Assembly: GCA_017643645.1 (NCBI GenBank)
Contig: JAEPNB010000002.1
Coordinates: 62,001 to 126,000 of the forward strand
From: Balneola sp.
Lineage (GTDB): Bacteria; Bacteroidota; Rhodothermia; Balneolales; Balneolaceae
Reading direction: 5' to 3'
DNA length: 64,000 nt
This document shows positions 56,693 through 64,000 of this stretch, piece by piece; position 1 is the stretch's first letter; each line of letters begins with the position of its first letter. The position numbers and the translations under genes were made by a program. The notes beneath the pieces were generated by a model. The model searched no databases. It worked only from the letters and a program-made list of their open reading frames with translations, and was not told the DNA's origin.

Positions 56693-58324
56693 ATGGCGAA
56701 TTCAAACGCATCTAATAAAGAAAATTGGTTAAATGAATTGCTCGATAATTTAAGAGCCCAAGAACATGAGATAATGTTAGGGGGAGGGCAAAAAAGAATT
56801 GATAAGGAACATGCAAAAGGAAAATTGACTGCGAGAGAGCGCATAGATTTGTTATTGGATGAAGATTCAGACTTTTTCGAACTAGGTTTGTGGGCGGGCT
56901 ATGAAATGTATGAAGATGTAGGTGGTTGCCCCGGTGGTGGAGTAGTTACAGGAGTAGGAAAGGTAGAAGGCAGAGATTGTATGATCGTTGCAAATGACGC
57001 CACAGTTAAAGCCGGTGCTTGGTTTCCTATAACAGCTAAAAAGAATTTAAGAGCACAGGAAATTGCTATCGAAAATCATATTCCTTTGATCTATTTGGTT
57101 GATTCTGCAGGTGTATTTTTACCTATGCAGGACGAGATTTTTCCGGATAAAGACCATTTTGGTCGAATGTTCAGGAATAATGCAGTTATTTCCGCAAAAG
57201 GTATTCCACAAATAGCCGCTATTATGGGAAGTTGCGTTGCCGGTGGAGCTTATTTACCTATAATGAGTGATGAAGCCTTGATCGTAGATGGAACCGGAAG
57301 CGTTTTCTTAGCAGGAAGTTATCTGGTTAAAGCTGCAATTGGGGAATCTGTTGATAATGAGACTTTGGGAGGAGCTACTACACACACTGAGATCAGTGGT
57401 GTAACGGATTATAAAATGAAGGATGATGAAGAGTGCTTAGAAACCATCCGTGATCTTGTAGGAAAATTAGGGCCTCATAAAACTGCAGGATTTAACAGAA
57501 AAGATGCAAAACTTCCTTCGAGGTCTTCAGCTGAAATATTTGATATCCTGCCGGAATCACGTACGTCTCCTTATGATATGAATGAGCTCTTGGAGTGTAT
57601 AATAGATGAAGATAGTTTTACAGAGTTCAAAAAAGGCTACGGTCAATCTCTGATTACCGGATACGCAAGAATTGATGGCTGGAGTGTTGGAATTGTGGCG
57701 AATCAAAGAGCAGTTTCCAGAACCAAAAAAGGAGAGATGCAGATTGGAGGCGTAATTTATTCCGATTCGGCGGACAAAGCCGCTCGTTTTATCATGAATT
57801 GTAATCAAAAGAAAATTCCGTTGATCTTTTTTCAGGATGTGACCGGGTTTATGATCGGAAAAAGAAGTGAACACGGAGGTATAATAAAGGACGGAGCGAA
57901 AATGGTGAATGCTATGAGTAATTCCACCGTCCCAAAGATTACCGTAGTGGTAGGTAATAGCTACGGAGCAGGAAATTACGCTATGTGTGGTCGGGCGTAT
58001 GATCCAAGGTTTATGTTTGCATGGCCAACTGCAAATATTGCTGTAATGAGTGGTGCATCAGCAGCTAAAACTCTTACTCAGATCAAAATTGCTACAATGA
58101 AGAAGAAGGGTGAAGAGGTAAGCGAAGAAAAACAAAATGAGCTTATGGAAGAAATCACGAACCGCTATAACAAGCAGACGGATGTTCGGTATGCTGCTTC
58201 TCGGCTTTGGGTTGATGCTATTATCCATCCGGCAGAAACAAGAGACAGAATTTCTAATGCTCTTGAATGTGCTAATCTGAATCCTGATATAGAAGAGTTT
58301 AAAACAGGAGTTATTCAAACGTAG
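56693..58324 (+). CDS. Acyl-CoA carboxylase beta subunit
   Basis: The 543-aa protein has both crotonase-fold halves of a biotin-dependent carboxyltransferase: HAKGKLTARERIDLLLDEDS, LIYLVDSAGVFLPMQDEIFP, AAIMGSCVAGGAYLPIMSDE (oxyanion region), then PLIFFQDVTGFMIGKRSEHG and VVVGNSYGAGNYAMCGRAYD. The latter half and length are closest to methylcrotonoyl-CoA or geranyl-CoA carboxylase. It would carboxylate a branched acyl-CoA in leucine or terpene catabolism, together with a biotin-carrying alpha subunit that is not in the window. Confidence 0.9.
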   Translation: MANSNASNKENWLNELLDNLRAQEHEIMLGGGQKRIDKEHAKGKLTARERIDLLLDEDSDFFELGLWAGYEMYEDVGGCPGGGVVTGVGKVEGRDCMIVANDATVKAGAWFPITAKKNLRAQEIAIENHIPLIYLVDSAGVFLPMQDEIFPDKDHFGRMFRNNAVISAKGIPQIAAIMGSCVAGGAYLPIMSDEALIVDGTGSVFLAGSYLVKAAIGESVDNETLGGATTHTEISGVTDYKMKDDEECLETIRDLVGKLGPHKTAGFNRKDAKLPSRSSAEIFDILPESRTSPYDMNELLECIIDEDSFTEFKKGYGQSLITGYARIDGWSVGIVANQRAVSRTKKGEMQIGGVIYSDSADKAARFIMNCNQKKIPLIFFQDVTGFMIGKRSEHGGIIKDGAKMVNAMSNSTVPKITVVVGNSYGAGNYAMCGRAYDPRFMFAWPTANIAVMSGASAAKTLTQIKIATMKKKGEEVSEEKQNELMEEITNRYNKQTDVRYAASRLWVDAIIHPAETRDRISNALECANLNPDIEEFKTGVIQT

Positions 58325-58416
58325 TTTTATTAAAATTTTCTATATAGTTATAGGGAACATTGTGGTGAGATCTTGGTTTACATGGTTTGTAATCAAATAA
58401 AAAACTCATCAAGACC

Positions 58417-59109
58417 ATGAAAAACTATTTAAATAAATTGTCATTAGCAGTAATGCTATTAACAAGTTCTCTTCTGTTGAGCGCTTGTTCAGATACTACA
58501 CAATCAAGTGTAAAACTTAATGCGAAAGCTTCTAACGGCCAGAACCATCAAAAACTAAACAATGCGGCCGATACAGTAATTATCACTGAAGCAAAATTCA
58601 GATTCAGCGAAATTGAATTTGAAAGTGCCACAGATGATGACAGCACTGATATAGAGCAAGGACCTATTATTCTAAGTTTGAATTTAAACGGAGGTTTAAC
58701 CGAAGTTGGTATAGCCGATGTTCCCGCAGGATTTTATGAAGAACTGGAATTTGAGATCGAAGCCAGAGACGAAGGTGAAGTTGTGGTAAACGATCCGGAT
58801 TTTGAAGGAGAAAACGGCCAAAATTATTCTATGGTCATCTCAGGTACTATAAATGGAGAGCCATTTACGTTCCGTTCAGAAAAAGATTTTGAAGTGGAAT
58901 TGGAATTTGAACCTGCTTTTGAAGTTAATGACGAAGAACAAGTTAGTATTACTCTGAATTTTGATGCTTCACTGTGGTTCTTAGATCAGGATGGTAACGC
59001 TCTTAACCCAGCTGATTCTAATAATATTCTCCTTATCGAAAGTAATATTGAAAATTCAATAGAAGCTTTTGAAGATGAGGATGAAGACGGAGAGGACGAC
59101 GAAGATTAA
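58417..59109 (+). CDS. Acidic lipoprotein of unknown function
   Basis: The 230-aa product has a lipoprotein signal (LLLSAC). The mature part is beta-rich and very acidic, with a DEDEDGEDDED end. It resembles DUF4382-type lipoproteins (ITEAKFRFSEIEFESA, then IADVPAGFYEELEFEIE), but the match is weak. A role in the envelope is likely only from the lipid anchor. A terminator follows at once. Confidence 0.6.
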   Translation: MKNYLNKLSLAVMLLTSSLLLSACSDTTQSSVKLNAKASNGQNHQKLNNAADTVIITEAKFRFSEIEFESATDDDSTDIEQGPIILSLNLNGGLTEVGIADVPAGFYEELEFEIEARDEGEVVVNDPDFEGENGQNYSMVISGTINGEPFTFRSEKDFEVELEFEPAFEVNDEEQVSITLNFDASLWFLDQDGNALNPADSNNILLIESNIENSIEAFEDEDEDGEDDED

Positions 59110-59134
59110 TCCTATAATCAGTTTTCTTAAATTT

Positions 59135-59170
59135 AAAAGCCTTGTTTACAATAGTAAGCAAGGCTTTTTT
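59135..59170 (+). terminator. Rho-independent terminator
   Basis: Arms aaaagccttg and caaggctttt enclose a 14-base loop and lead into six T. It ends the acidic lipoprotein gene, 26 bases after its stop. Confidence 0.9.
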
Positions 59171-59197
59171 GTTGGCATTGTTTTAATATCTTCATAG

Positions 59198-59716
59198 ATG
59201 AATTATAAAATAGACTCAAATAGCTCAGTTATTCAGTTGAATGTAGAAGCTACGTTCACACTTATTGATTTTACAGCGTTAATCGTTTGTTTTATCCTGG
59301 GATTTATATTTGCTGTATTCTTTTGGATATTTTTTATAGCTGTTTTTATTAAGGTATTCGCAAGTCATGAGTTTATTTTTAACACTGATAGTTACTCGGT
59401 AACTCAAAACATTCGCTGGTTCAGCTATTTAAAAATAAAAAGGAGAGAGTTCTCTTTTGGCGAAGTGAAGTGTATCCGGTTTTCGAATGAAGAATCAGGT
59501 AATGCACTTCAGGAGACCATGAAAATAAAAGAGTGGTTTACTATTGATATCATTCTAAAAAGTAACTTTTCCAGAATAGTTAAGGTGCCTGAAGACGAAC
59601 TTCCTGACGCTGATGAACTCTATTTAGTCCTTAAAGAGAGAATGGGAGAGTTCTTTAAATTTGAAACGGATATCGTTTATATAGATAAACCTGAGCCGGA
59701 AAGTTTTAGCGACTAA
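59198..59716 (+). CDS. Hypothetical membrane protein
   Basis: The 172-aa product has one long or two close membrane segments (LIDFTALIVCFILGFIFAVF, then FWIFFIAVFIKVFA) at residues about 22-55, followed by a cytoplasmic-like beta-rich domain (EFIFNTDSYSVTQNIRWFSY). The layout is like small photosystem/YcxB-type PH-fold proteins, but I do not recognise a family. It stands alone, divergent in effect from the aldo/keto reductase. Confidence 0.6.
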   Translation: MNYKIDSNSSVIQLNVEATFTLIDFTALIVCFILGFIFAVFFWIFFIAVFIKVFASHEFIFNTDSYSVTQNIRWFSYLKIKRREFSFGEVKCIRFSNEESGNALQETMKIKEWFTIDIILKSNFSRIVKVPEDELPDADELYLVLKERMGEFFKFETDIVYIDKPEPESFSD

Positions 59717-59799
59717 GATTTTTTATTTATTCCTGAGTACACCGTAGCTGTATTTTTTGTCTGATAAACATCATCAAGGTTTAAAAGTTGCGCGGAGTT

Positions 59800-60651
59800 T
59801 TACCTGTGTTTCTCATAAACATTTGGCACCAAAACTTCAGAAAGGTGGTTCAGCTTTTCTTCAGAAACAGATGTAGTTTTTGATGTAATTATTTCATCCA
59901 ACTGTTTCGAAGTCCTGATTCCTATAACAGCTGTTTTTACTGCCGGGTGTCTATGTACGTATTGAATAGATGCTGATACGGGATTTTCAGTAGCGGAAAC
60001 AGCTTCTTTCATCTTTTGTACTTGTTCTTTAGAATAACCGAGATATTTTTTTGACGGTTTATCAATAAGCATACCTTTAGCTAATGTCCCTCTTGTGATT
60101 ACAGAAACACCTGCCTTGTTAATCAAGTTAAGACATTTTTCTTCCGGTCTTCTGTCCAGTAAGCTATATTGCATCATTACTGTACTCAAATTTGATCGTT
60201 CTAGCCATTCCCTTATTACATTTGGCCTGATGGAAGAAATTCCATATCTAAGAATCTTTCCCTGATCTATGAGCTTTTCAAAAGCTTCAATAGTTTCATC
60301 TATTGGATCATTGAGGGTACCACCGTGCAACATATATAAATCTATATAGTCCGTTTGAAGTCTCTTCAGGCTTTTATCAACTGCTTTTAGAATGTAATTT
60401 TTTGTTGGATTCCATTTCCATCCGGTGCCTGATTCATTCCATTCATTACCTACTTTTGTAGAAATCTGAATTTTATGACGAAAAGGAGCTAGTGCTTTAC
60501 CCACAAGTTCTTCATTATTCCCAAAATCGTACAAATCTGCAGTATCAAAAAAAATAATATCATTATTGTATGCGTATCTTAAAAGTTTTCGATTTGCTAT
60601 CGTATTACCTTGCAGAGACATACAGCCAAAGCCTATTTTGCTCATCATCAT
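59800..60651 (-). CDS. Aldo/keto reductase
   Basis: The 283-aa protein belongs to the NADPH-dependent aldo/keto reductases with the catalytic set Asp (FFDTADLYDFGNNEELVG), Tyr in the same segment, Lys (QISTKVGNEW) and His (DLYMLHGG). The region RYGISSIRPNVI is also typical. The substrate is not predictable. The C-terminus (VKTAVIGIRTSKQLDEII) is complete. The start at 60651 has two alternative Met codons directly after it. Confidence 0.88.
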   Translation of the reverse strand: MMMSKIGFGCMSLQGNTIANRKLLRYAYNNDIIFFDTADLYDFGNNEELVGKALAPFRHKIQISTKVGNEWNESGTGWKWNPTKNYILKAVDKSLKRLQTDYIDLYMLHGGTLNDPIDETIEAFEKLIDQGKILRYGISSIRPNVIREWLERSNLSTVMMQYSLLDRRPEEKCLNLINKAGVSVITRGTLAKGMLIDKPSKKYLGYSKEQVQKMKEAVSATENPVSASIQYVHRHPAVKTAVIGIRTSKQLDEIITSKTTSVSEEKLNHLSEVLVPNVYEKHR

Positions 60652-60752
60652 ATAATTATTAATGTAGAATTTTCTGTTTAATCTATGTTTGTGTTTTTAA
60701 ACAAATAATACTAATCTCACAATCATTTTTTAAAAACTAAAATTATACTTTC

Positions 60753-61247
60753 ATGATAAATTCTAAAAAAATTCGGGTTATAACAGCATTAGTTTTATTA
60801 AGTACACTTACAATTTCGTGTGCTTCTATATTTAAAGGGTCTAGTGCAGACGTCAGGGTAAATTCTAATCCTGCAGGGGCAAATATTTTTATTAACGGAA
60901 TCGACAGAGGGGTTACTCCGCAAACACTGTCTTTAAAAAGGAACAGTGATTATGTTTTAACTTTCAAAAAGGATGGATACGAAGATTTGAACTTTGAAGT
61001 GTTCAAAAAATTCGATATCGGTACTGCAGTTGTAGGTAACATTTTTTCATGGGGACTAATTGGGATAATAGTTGATGTTGCAACAGGTGCAGCTTATTCA
61101 TTAACTCCGGCAGATGTTGAGGCAAATATGGCTAGTTTACAAGCTGCAGGATATATCGATGATAACTTTAAAACCGATGGCAGTGACATTTATGTGTTCA
61201 TGCTCACTACAGACCAATGGGAAATGCTTAAAAAAGCAGAGAAATAA
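60753..61247 (+). CDS. PEGA-domain lipoprotein
   Basis: The 164-aa product has a lipoprotein signal with lipobox TISC. The PEGA domain is clear (VRVNSNPAGANIFINGIDRG, then VTPQTLSLKRNSDYVLTFKK, DGYED). A small hydrophobic stretch (AVVGNIFSWGLIGIIVDVAT) follows. PEGA domains are surface or cell-wall binding modules. A strong terminator closes the gene. Confidence 0.82.
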   Translation: MINSKKIRVITALVLLSTLTISCASIFKGSSADVRVNSNPAGANIFINGIDRGVTPQTLSLKRNSDYVLTFKKDGYEDLNFEVFKKFDIGTAVVGNIFSWGLIGIIVDVATGAAYSLTPADVEANMASLQAAGYIDDNFKTDGSDIYVFMLTTDQWEMLKKAEK

Positions 61248-61271
61248 AATGTACCTTCTATAAGTTTCTTT

Positions 61272-61304
61272 AAAGCCGTTACATGAATGTAACGGCTTTT
61301 TTTA
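61272..61304. terminator. Bidirectional rho-independent terminator
   Basis: The arms aaagccgttacat and atgtaacggcttt form a 13-bp stem with A and T tracts on either side. It serves the PEGA gene (+) and ends just beyond the YqaE gene (-). Confidence 0.9.
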
Positions 61305-61307
61305 TGG

Positions 61308-61472
61308 TCAATTGTCTGCCTTGGCAATGATCCAAACAGCATGAATAATTCCCGGTATATATCCCAGAATAGTTAACAAAATATTGATCCAGAAAGCAGA
61401 ACCAATTCCCACAGTTAAAAAGACTCCAACTGGTGGTAAAAATACAGCAAGTATGATTCGTAGAAGGCTCAT
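61308..61472 (-). CDS. YqaE/Pmp3 family membrane protein
   Basis: This 54-aa gene starts at ATG 61472 and reads MSLLRIILAVFLPPVGVFLT, then VGIGSAFWINILLTILGYIP, GIIHAVWIIAKADN. It has the two membrane segments and the LPPxGV and GYIPGxxHA signatures of the UPF0057/Pmp3 family. Members affect membrane potential and stress tolerance. Its stop lies next to the shared terminator. Confidence 0.88.
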   Translation of the reverse strand: MSLLRIILAVFLPPVGVFLTVGIGSAFWINILLTILGYIPGIIHAVWIIAKADN

Positions 61473-61513
61473 TTATTCAAATTTGTTTAAGCTTGATAAG
61501 CTTCAATATAAAC

Positions 61514-61548
61514 AAAAAAGGCCTTGCAGATAAGAAATCTACAAGGCC
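61514..61548 (-). terminator. Terminator of tRNA-Leu
   Basis: On the - strand ggccttg and caaggcc form a 7-bp stem with an inner agat/atct pairing, followed by six T. It lies directly downstream of the tRNA-Leu gene. Confidence 0.88.
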
Positions 61549-61552
61549 CTTG

Positions 61553-61634
61553 TACCAAAGAGGGGAATCGAACCCCTACTCCGTGAGGAACACGAGTTTG
61601 AGTCGTGCGCGTCTACCAGTTCCGCCACTTTGGC
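61553..61634 (-). tRNA. tRNA-Leu (anticodon CAA)
   Basis: The - strand sequence folds as a class II tRNA: acceptor gccaaag with ctttggt, anticodon stem cacga/tcgtg around loop ctcaaac (anticodon CAA), a long variable arm (gttcctcacggagt region) and T arm aggggttcgattcccct. It reads the TTG codon. The 3' CCA is not encoded. The first pair is G-T. Confidence 0.95.
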
Positions 61635-61645
61635 TTAACAGATTC

Positions 61646-61677
61646 CAAAGATAAGTGTGTTTGAAATTCTTAACAAC
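61646..61677 (-). promoter_or_regulatory. Bacteroidota-type promoter of tRNA-Leu
   Basis: On the - strand a GTTG box (61677-61674) lies exactly 20 bases before TATCTTTG (61653-61646). This fits the TTTG-N(19-20)-TAnnTTTG consensus known for Bacteroides, with one mismatch in the -33 box. The tRNA 5' end is 11 bases downstream of the -7 box. Confidence 0.65.
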
Positions 61678-61684
61678 CGTTTTC

Positions 61685-62695
61685 TTAATTATATCCATTA
61701 GGATTTTCAGATTGCCATTTCCAGGCATCTTCACACATTTCTTTAATGCCTCGTTCTGCTTTCCATCCAAGTTCTTTTTCCGCTTTAACAGGATCAGCAT
61801 AACATGTCGCAATATCACCGGAGCGTCTCGGGCCTATTTTATAATCTACCGTCTTACCTGAAGCATTTTCAAATGCCTTGATCATATCAAGTACACTGGT
61901 TCCTTTTCCTGTTCCCAGGTTATAGATGACCAGTCCGGGAGCAGATCTGAGTTTGTCAATAGCTTTCAGATGTCCAAGCGCAAGATCTACCACATGAATA
62001 TAATCCCGAACTCCGGTTCCGTCCGGGGTAGGGTAGTCATCTCCAAAAACAGACAATTGTTTTAACTTACCAACAGCTACCTGAGATACATATGGCATTA
62101 GATTATTTGGAATGTCGTTGGGATCTTCTCCTATCAAACCGCTTTTATGTGCACCAACCGGATTAAAATATCGAAGAAGTGCGATATTCCAGCTATCATC
62201 TGACGTATACAAATCTTTTAGAATATATTCGATAAAGAGTTTTGTTCGTCCGTAAGGATTAGTTGCTGATAATGAAGATTCTTCTGTGATTGGCACAGAT
62301 TCAGGGTCACCATAAACAGTAGCCGAAGAACTGAAAACCAGATTTTTTACATCAAATTTTTTCATTACTTCACAGAGAATAAGGGTACTGTCCAGATTGT
62401 TCTGATAATACATCATTGGCTTTTGAACAGATTCACCGACAGCTTTATATCCTGCAAAATGAATCACAGAATCAATTTTATGACTTGAAAAAACATTCTC
62501 AAGTGCAGTTTTGTCTAAAAGATCCTGCTCATAGAAGATCGGAGATTTTCCTGTTATAGATTCAACTCTGATCAACGATTCTTTGCTGCTGTTCGAAAGG
62601 TTATCAACTACAATTACTTCATTTCCTAATTCAAGAAGTTCAAGTACGGTATGACTTCCAATATAACCTGCACCTCCGGTAACTAATATTGCCAT
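61685..62695 (-). CDS. galE: UDP-glucose 4-epimerase
   Basis: The 336-aa protein is an extended SDR with [29 protein letters not shown], catalytic Ser/Thr in [11 protein letters not shown] and NPYGRTK (Tyr and Lys), [19 protein letters not shown] and DYIHVVDLA. It interconverts UDP-glucose and UDP-galactose for galactose use and envelope sugars. It stands alone between the sensor kinase and tRNA-Leu. Confidence 0.95.
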   Translation of the reverse strand: MAILVTGGAGYIGSHTVLELLELGNEVIVVDNLSNSSKESLIRVESITGKSPIFYEQDLLDKTALENVFSSHKIDSVIHFAGYKAVGESVQKPMMYYQNNLDSTLILCEVMKKFDVKNLVFSSSATVYGDPESVPITEESSLSATNPYGRTKLFIEYILKDLYTSDDSWNIALLRYFNPVGAHKSGLIGEDPNDIPNNLMPYVSQVAVGKLKQLSVFGDDYPTPDGTGVRDYIHVVDLALGHLKAIDKLRSAPGLVIYNLGTGKGTSVLDMIKAFENASGKTVDYKIGPRRSGDIATCYADPVKAEKELGWKAERGIKEMCEDAWKWQSENPNGYN

Positions 62696-62763
62696 GATTT
62701 TCTTTTATTTAAATTCTATTCAGTTTATGATTTTGAAATTTTAAAACAAAACCGAATAGTAAT

Positions 62764-64000
62764 TTAATAGCTCATTTGAGGAGATAGTACAAATGAAAAA
62801 GTAGTTCCTTTTCCGGAGCCACTTTCAACTGACAACTTGGAGCCGTGGAGCTCAAGAATTTTTTGAGCGATTGATAAACCAAGACCAGCACCCGAGCCAA
62901 CCGTTCTGCTTGGGTCTTCCTGATAGAAGCGATCAAATATTCTCTGAATGTTTTCCTCAGCAATTCCTTTTCCGGTATCAGAAATAGTAAAGCTTACATT
63001 GTTATCGTCATTTTTTGAGACGATAGAGACTGTTCCACCTTTTGGAGTATGCTTAAGAGCATTATCAATAAGATTTGAAATAGCTCTTTCCATAAGTGCG
63101 ATATCTGCATAGACAAGATTAGAAGGCTCATCAGAAAGTACCGCCTTGAGTGTTATACCTTTTTGTTCTGCAAGCGGTTTAAATTGCTGTACAAGATCCT
63201 GAGCAAGTTCAGCCATGGAAACCTGTTCCATATCAGGTTGAACATCCTGAGCATCAAATTTAGAGAGTTCAAAAAGTTCTTCGATTAATGTGCCTAATTT
63301 TTTAGTATTTCGGAGAACGATTTCGTAATACTTTGATCTTTCTTCAGGTTTGATCGAAGGCTCTTTCTGAAGAATGGTTTCTAAATACCCCTGAATGGAG
63401 GCTAGAGGGCTTCTGAGATCATGAGAAACATTTGCCACGAGCTCCCTTCTTAATTTATCAATTTGTTTTATCTCTTCCATGTTTGAAACAAGAGTGTCTG
63501 CCATTTGATTGAAAGAAGATCCCAATAATCCAACCTCATCTTTAGAGTTAACTTTAACTCTTCGGTCTAACTGTCCTTGTTCAAATGATTTAACAGTTTC
63601 GCTAACGTGTCTTAAGCGACCGGTTAATAATCTGAAAACGATCAATCCCAGAATTAAAGTGACCAATAAGATCAGTCCTAAACCTATAAAAGTATTCCTC
63701 AGGATATAACTATTCTGAACCATTCCTGCAGCTTCATCAAATTGCTGACCGGATAGAATCACATATAAATAGCATCCCTGACTACCCATAATTGAAATAG
63801 GAGCAACGGAGAAAGGTTTTTTAACTCCTTCATTTAAAGGATCATCTCCATAGATGGGCAGTGTTTTGCCGGATAAGAATTCATCTAGAGGGTTTGTATC
63901 TACTCTTGCAATTTGTACTTCAGCATCTGGATCCTGACTTGGATAAAACCATTTTATCATACCATTACTCGACAAGAGGTAAATATCGATCTCAGGATTT
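62764..64000 (-). CDS. Sensor histidine kinase, 5' end outside window
   Basis: The frame is open to the window edge, so the N-terminus is missing; the TTG at 63975 is internal (PEIDIYLLSSNG precedes it). Visible are the end of a periplasmic sensor domain, a membrane segment (TFIGLGLILLVTLILGLIVF), a HAMP domain, the phosphoacceptor His (NVSHDLRSPLASIQGYLE) and a HATPase_c domain (NLIDNALKHTPKGG, DTGKGIAEENIQRIFDRFYQ, GAGLGLSIAQKI). It is a complete kinase core of a two-component system; the response regulator is probably upstream, beyond the window. Confidence 0.92.
   Translation of the reverse strand, partial: NPEIDIYLLSSNGMIKWFYPSQDPDAEVQIARVDTNPLDEFLSGKTLPIYGDDPLNEGVKKPFSVAPISIMGSQGCYLYVILSGQQFDEAAGMVQNSYILRNTFIGLGLILLVTLILGLIVFRLLTGRLRHVSETVKSFEQGQLDRRVKVNSKDEVGLLGSSFNQMADTLVSNMEEIKQIDKLRRELVANVSHDLRSPLASIQGYLETILQKEPSIKPEERSKYYEIVLRNTKKLGTLIEELFELSKFDAQDVQPDMEQVSMAELAQDLVQQFKPLAEQKGITLKAVLSDEPSNLVYADIALMERAISNLIDNALKHTPKGGTVSIVSKNDDNNVSFTISDTGKGIAEENIQRIFDRFYQEDPSRTVGSGAGLGLSIAQKILELHGSKLSVESGSGKGTTFSFVLSPQMSY

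Overview
The window is 64 kb of AT-rich chromosomal DNA from a member of the Bacteroidota/Balneolota (FCB) lineage, most like Balneolaceae. That placement is inference from four things. Seven large secreted proteins end in type IX secretion (T9SS) type A sorting domains with the NYPNPFNPS motif. Every signal-peptidase I substrate I could place has Gln at +1. The tRNA-Leu gene has a Bacteroidota-type promoter (TAtcTTTG -7 box). Genes such as GWxTD, the THUMP-like methyltransferase and CotH are typical of the group. There is no transposase, phage gene or CRISPR array.

Region 1 (1-26.5 kb) is a cluster of giant T9SS cargo on the + strand: a dockerin/cohesin-like protein cut by the window edge, a 1638-aa cohesin-like plus FN3 protein, a von Willebrand A protein, a 14-repeat FG-GAP protein, a 1852-aa subtilisin-like protease, a 1313-aa cohesin-dockerin-cohesin protein and a 472-aa cohesin-like protein. 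Three LuxR-type HTH proteins without receiver domains sit among them. Intergenic gaps carry short hairpins, and three genes share a repeated terminator block. The C-terminal domains show exchange between genes, including 94 identical bases.

Region 2 (26.7-34 kb, + strand) holds an AtuA/DUF1446 protein, a renalase-like FAD oxidoreductase, and the two halves of an apparent heterodimeric ABC exporter separated by an unusual RNase Z. Region 3 (34-45.7 kb, mostly - strand) has a CsgG/LpoB-like lipoprotein with a membrane partner, a carotenoid desaturase, a THUMP-like methyltransferase (+), a CotH-family lipoprotein, an SDR, RlmD, a cNMP-binding protein, a BamA/TamA-type outer-membrane protein and a DUF2795 protein.

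Region 4 (45.8-51.8 kb, + strand) is a tightly packed run tatA-gatA-SDR-glutaminyl cyclase-prmA-ppx, followed by an ECF sigma factor. Region 5 (51.8-56.6 kb, - strand) is GWxTD-pdxA-methyltransferase-ftsE-queG. Region 6 (56.7-64 kb) carries an acyl-CoA carboxylase beta subunit, two small lipoproteins, an aldo/keto reductase, a 54-aa YqaE/Pmp3 protein, tRNA-Leu(CAA), galE and a sensor kinase cut by the window end.

The most unusual content is region 1, which looks like a modular calcium-dependent surface scaffold built from cohesin-like and dockerin modules on T9SS cargo without any glycoside hydrolase, with its own LuxR-type regulators. The glutaminyl cyclase in region 4 fits the Gln+1 rule of the same secreted proteins.
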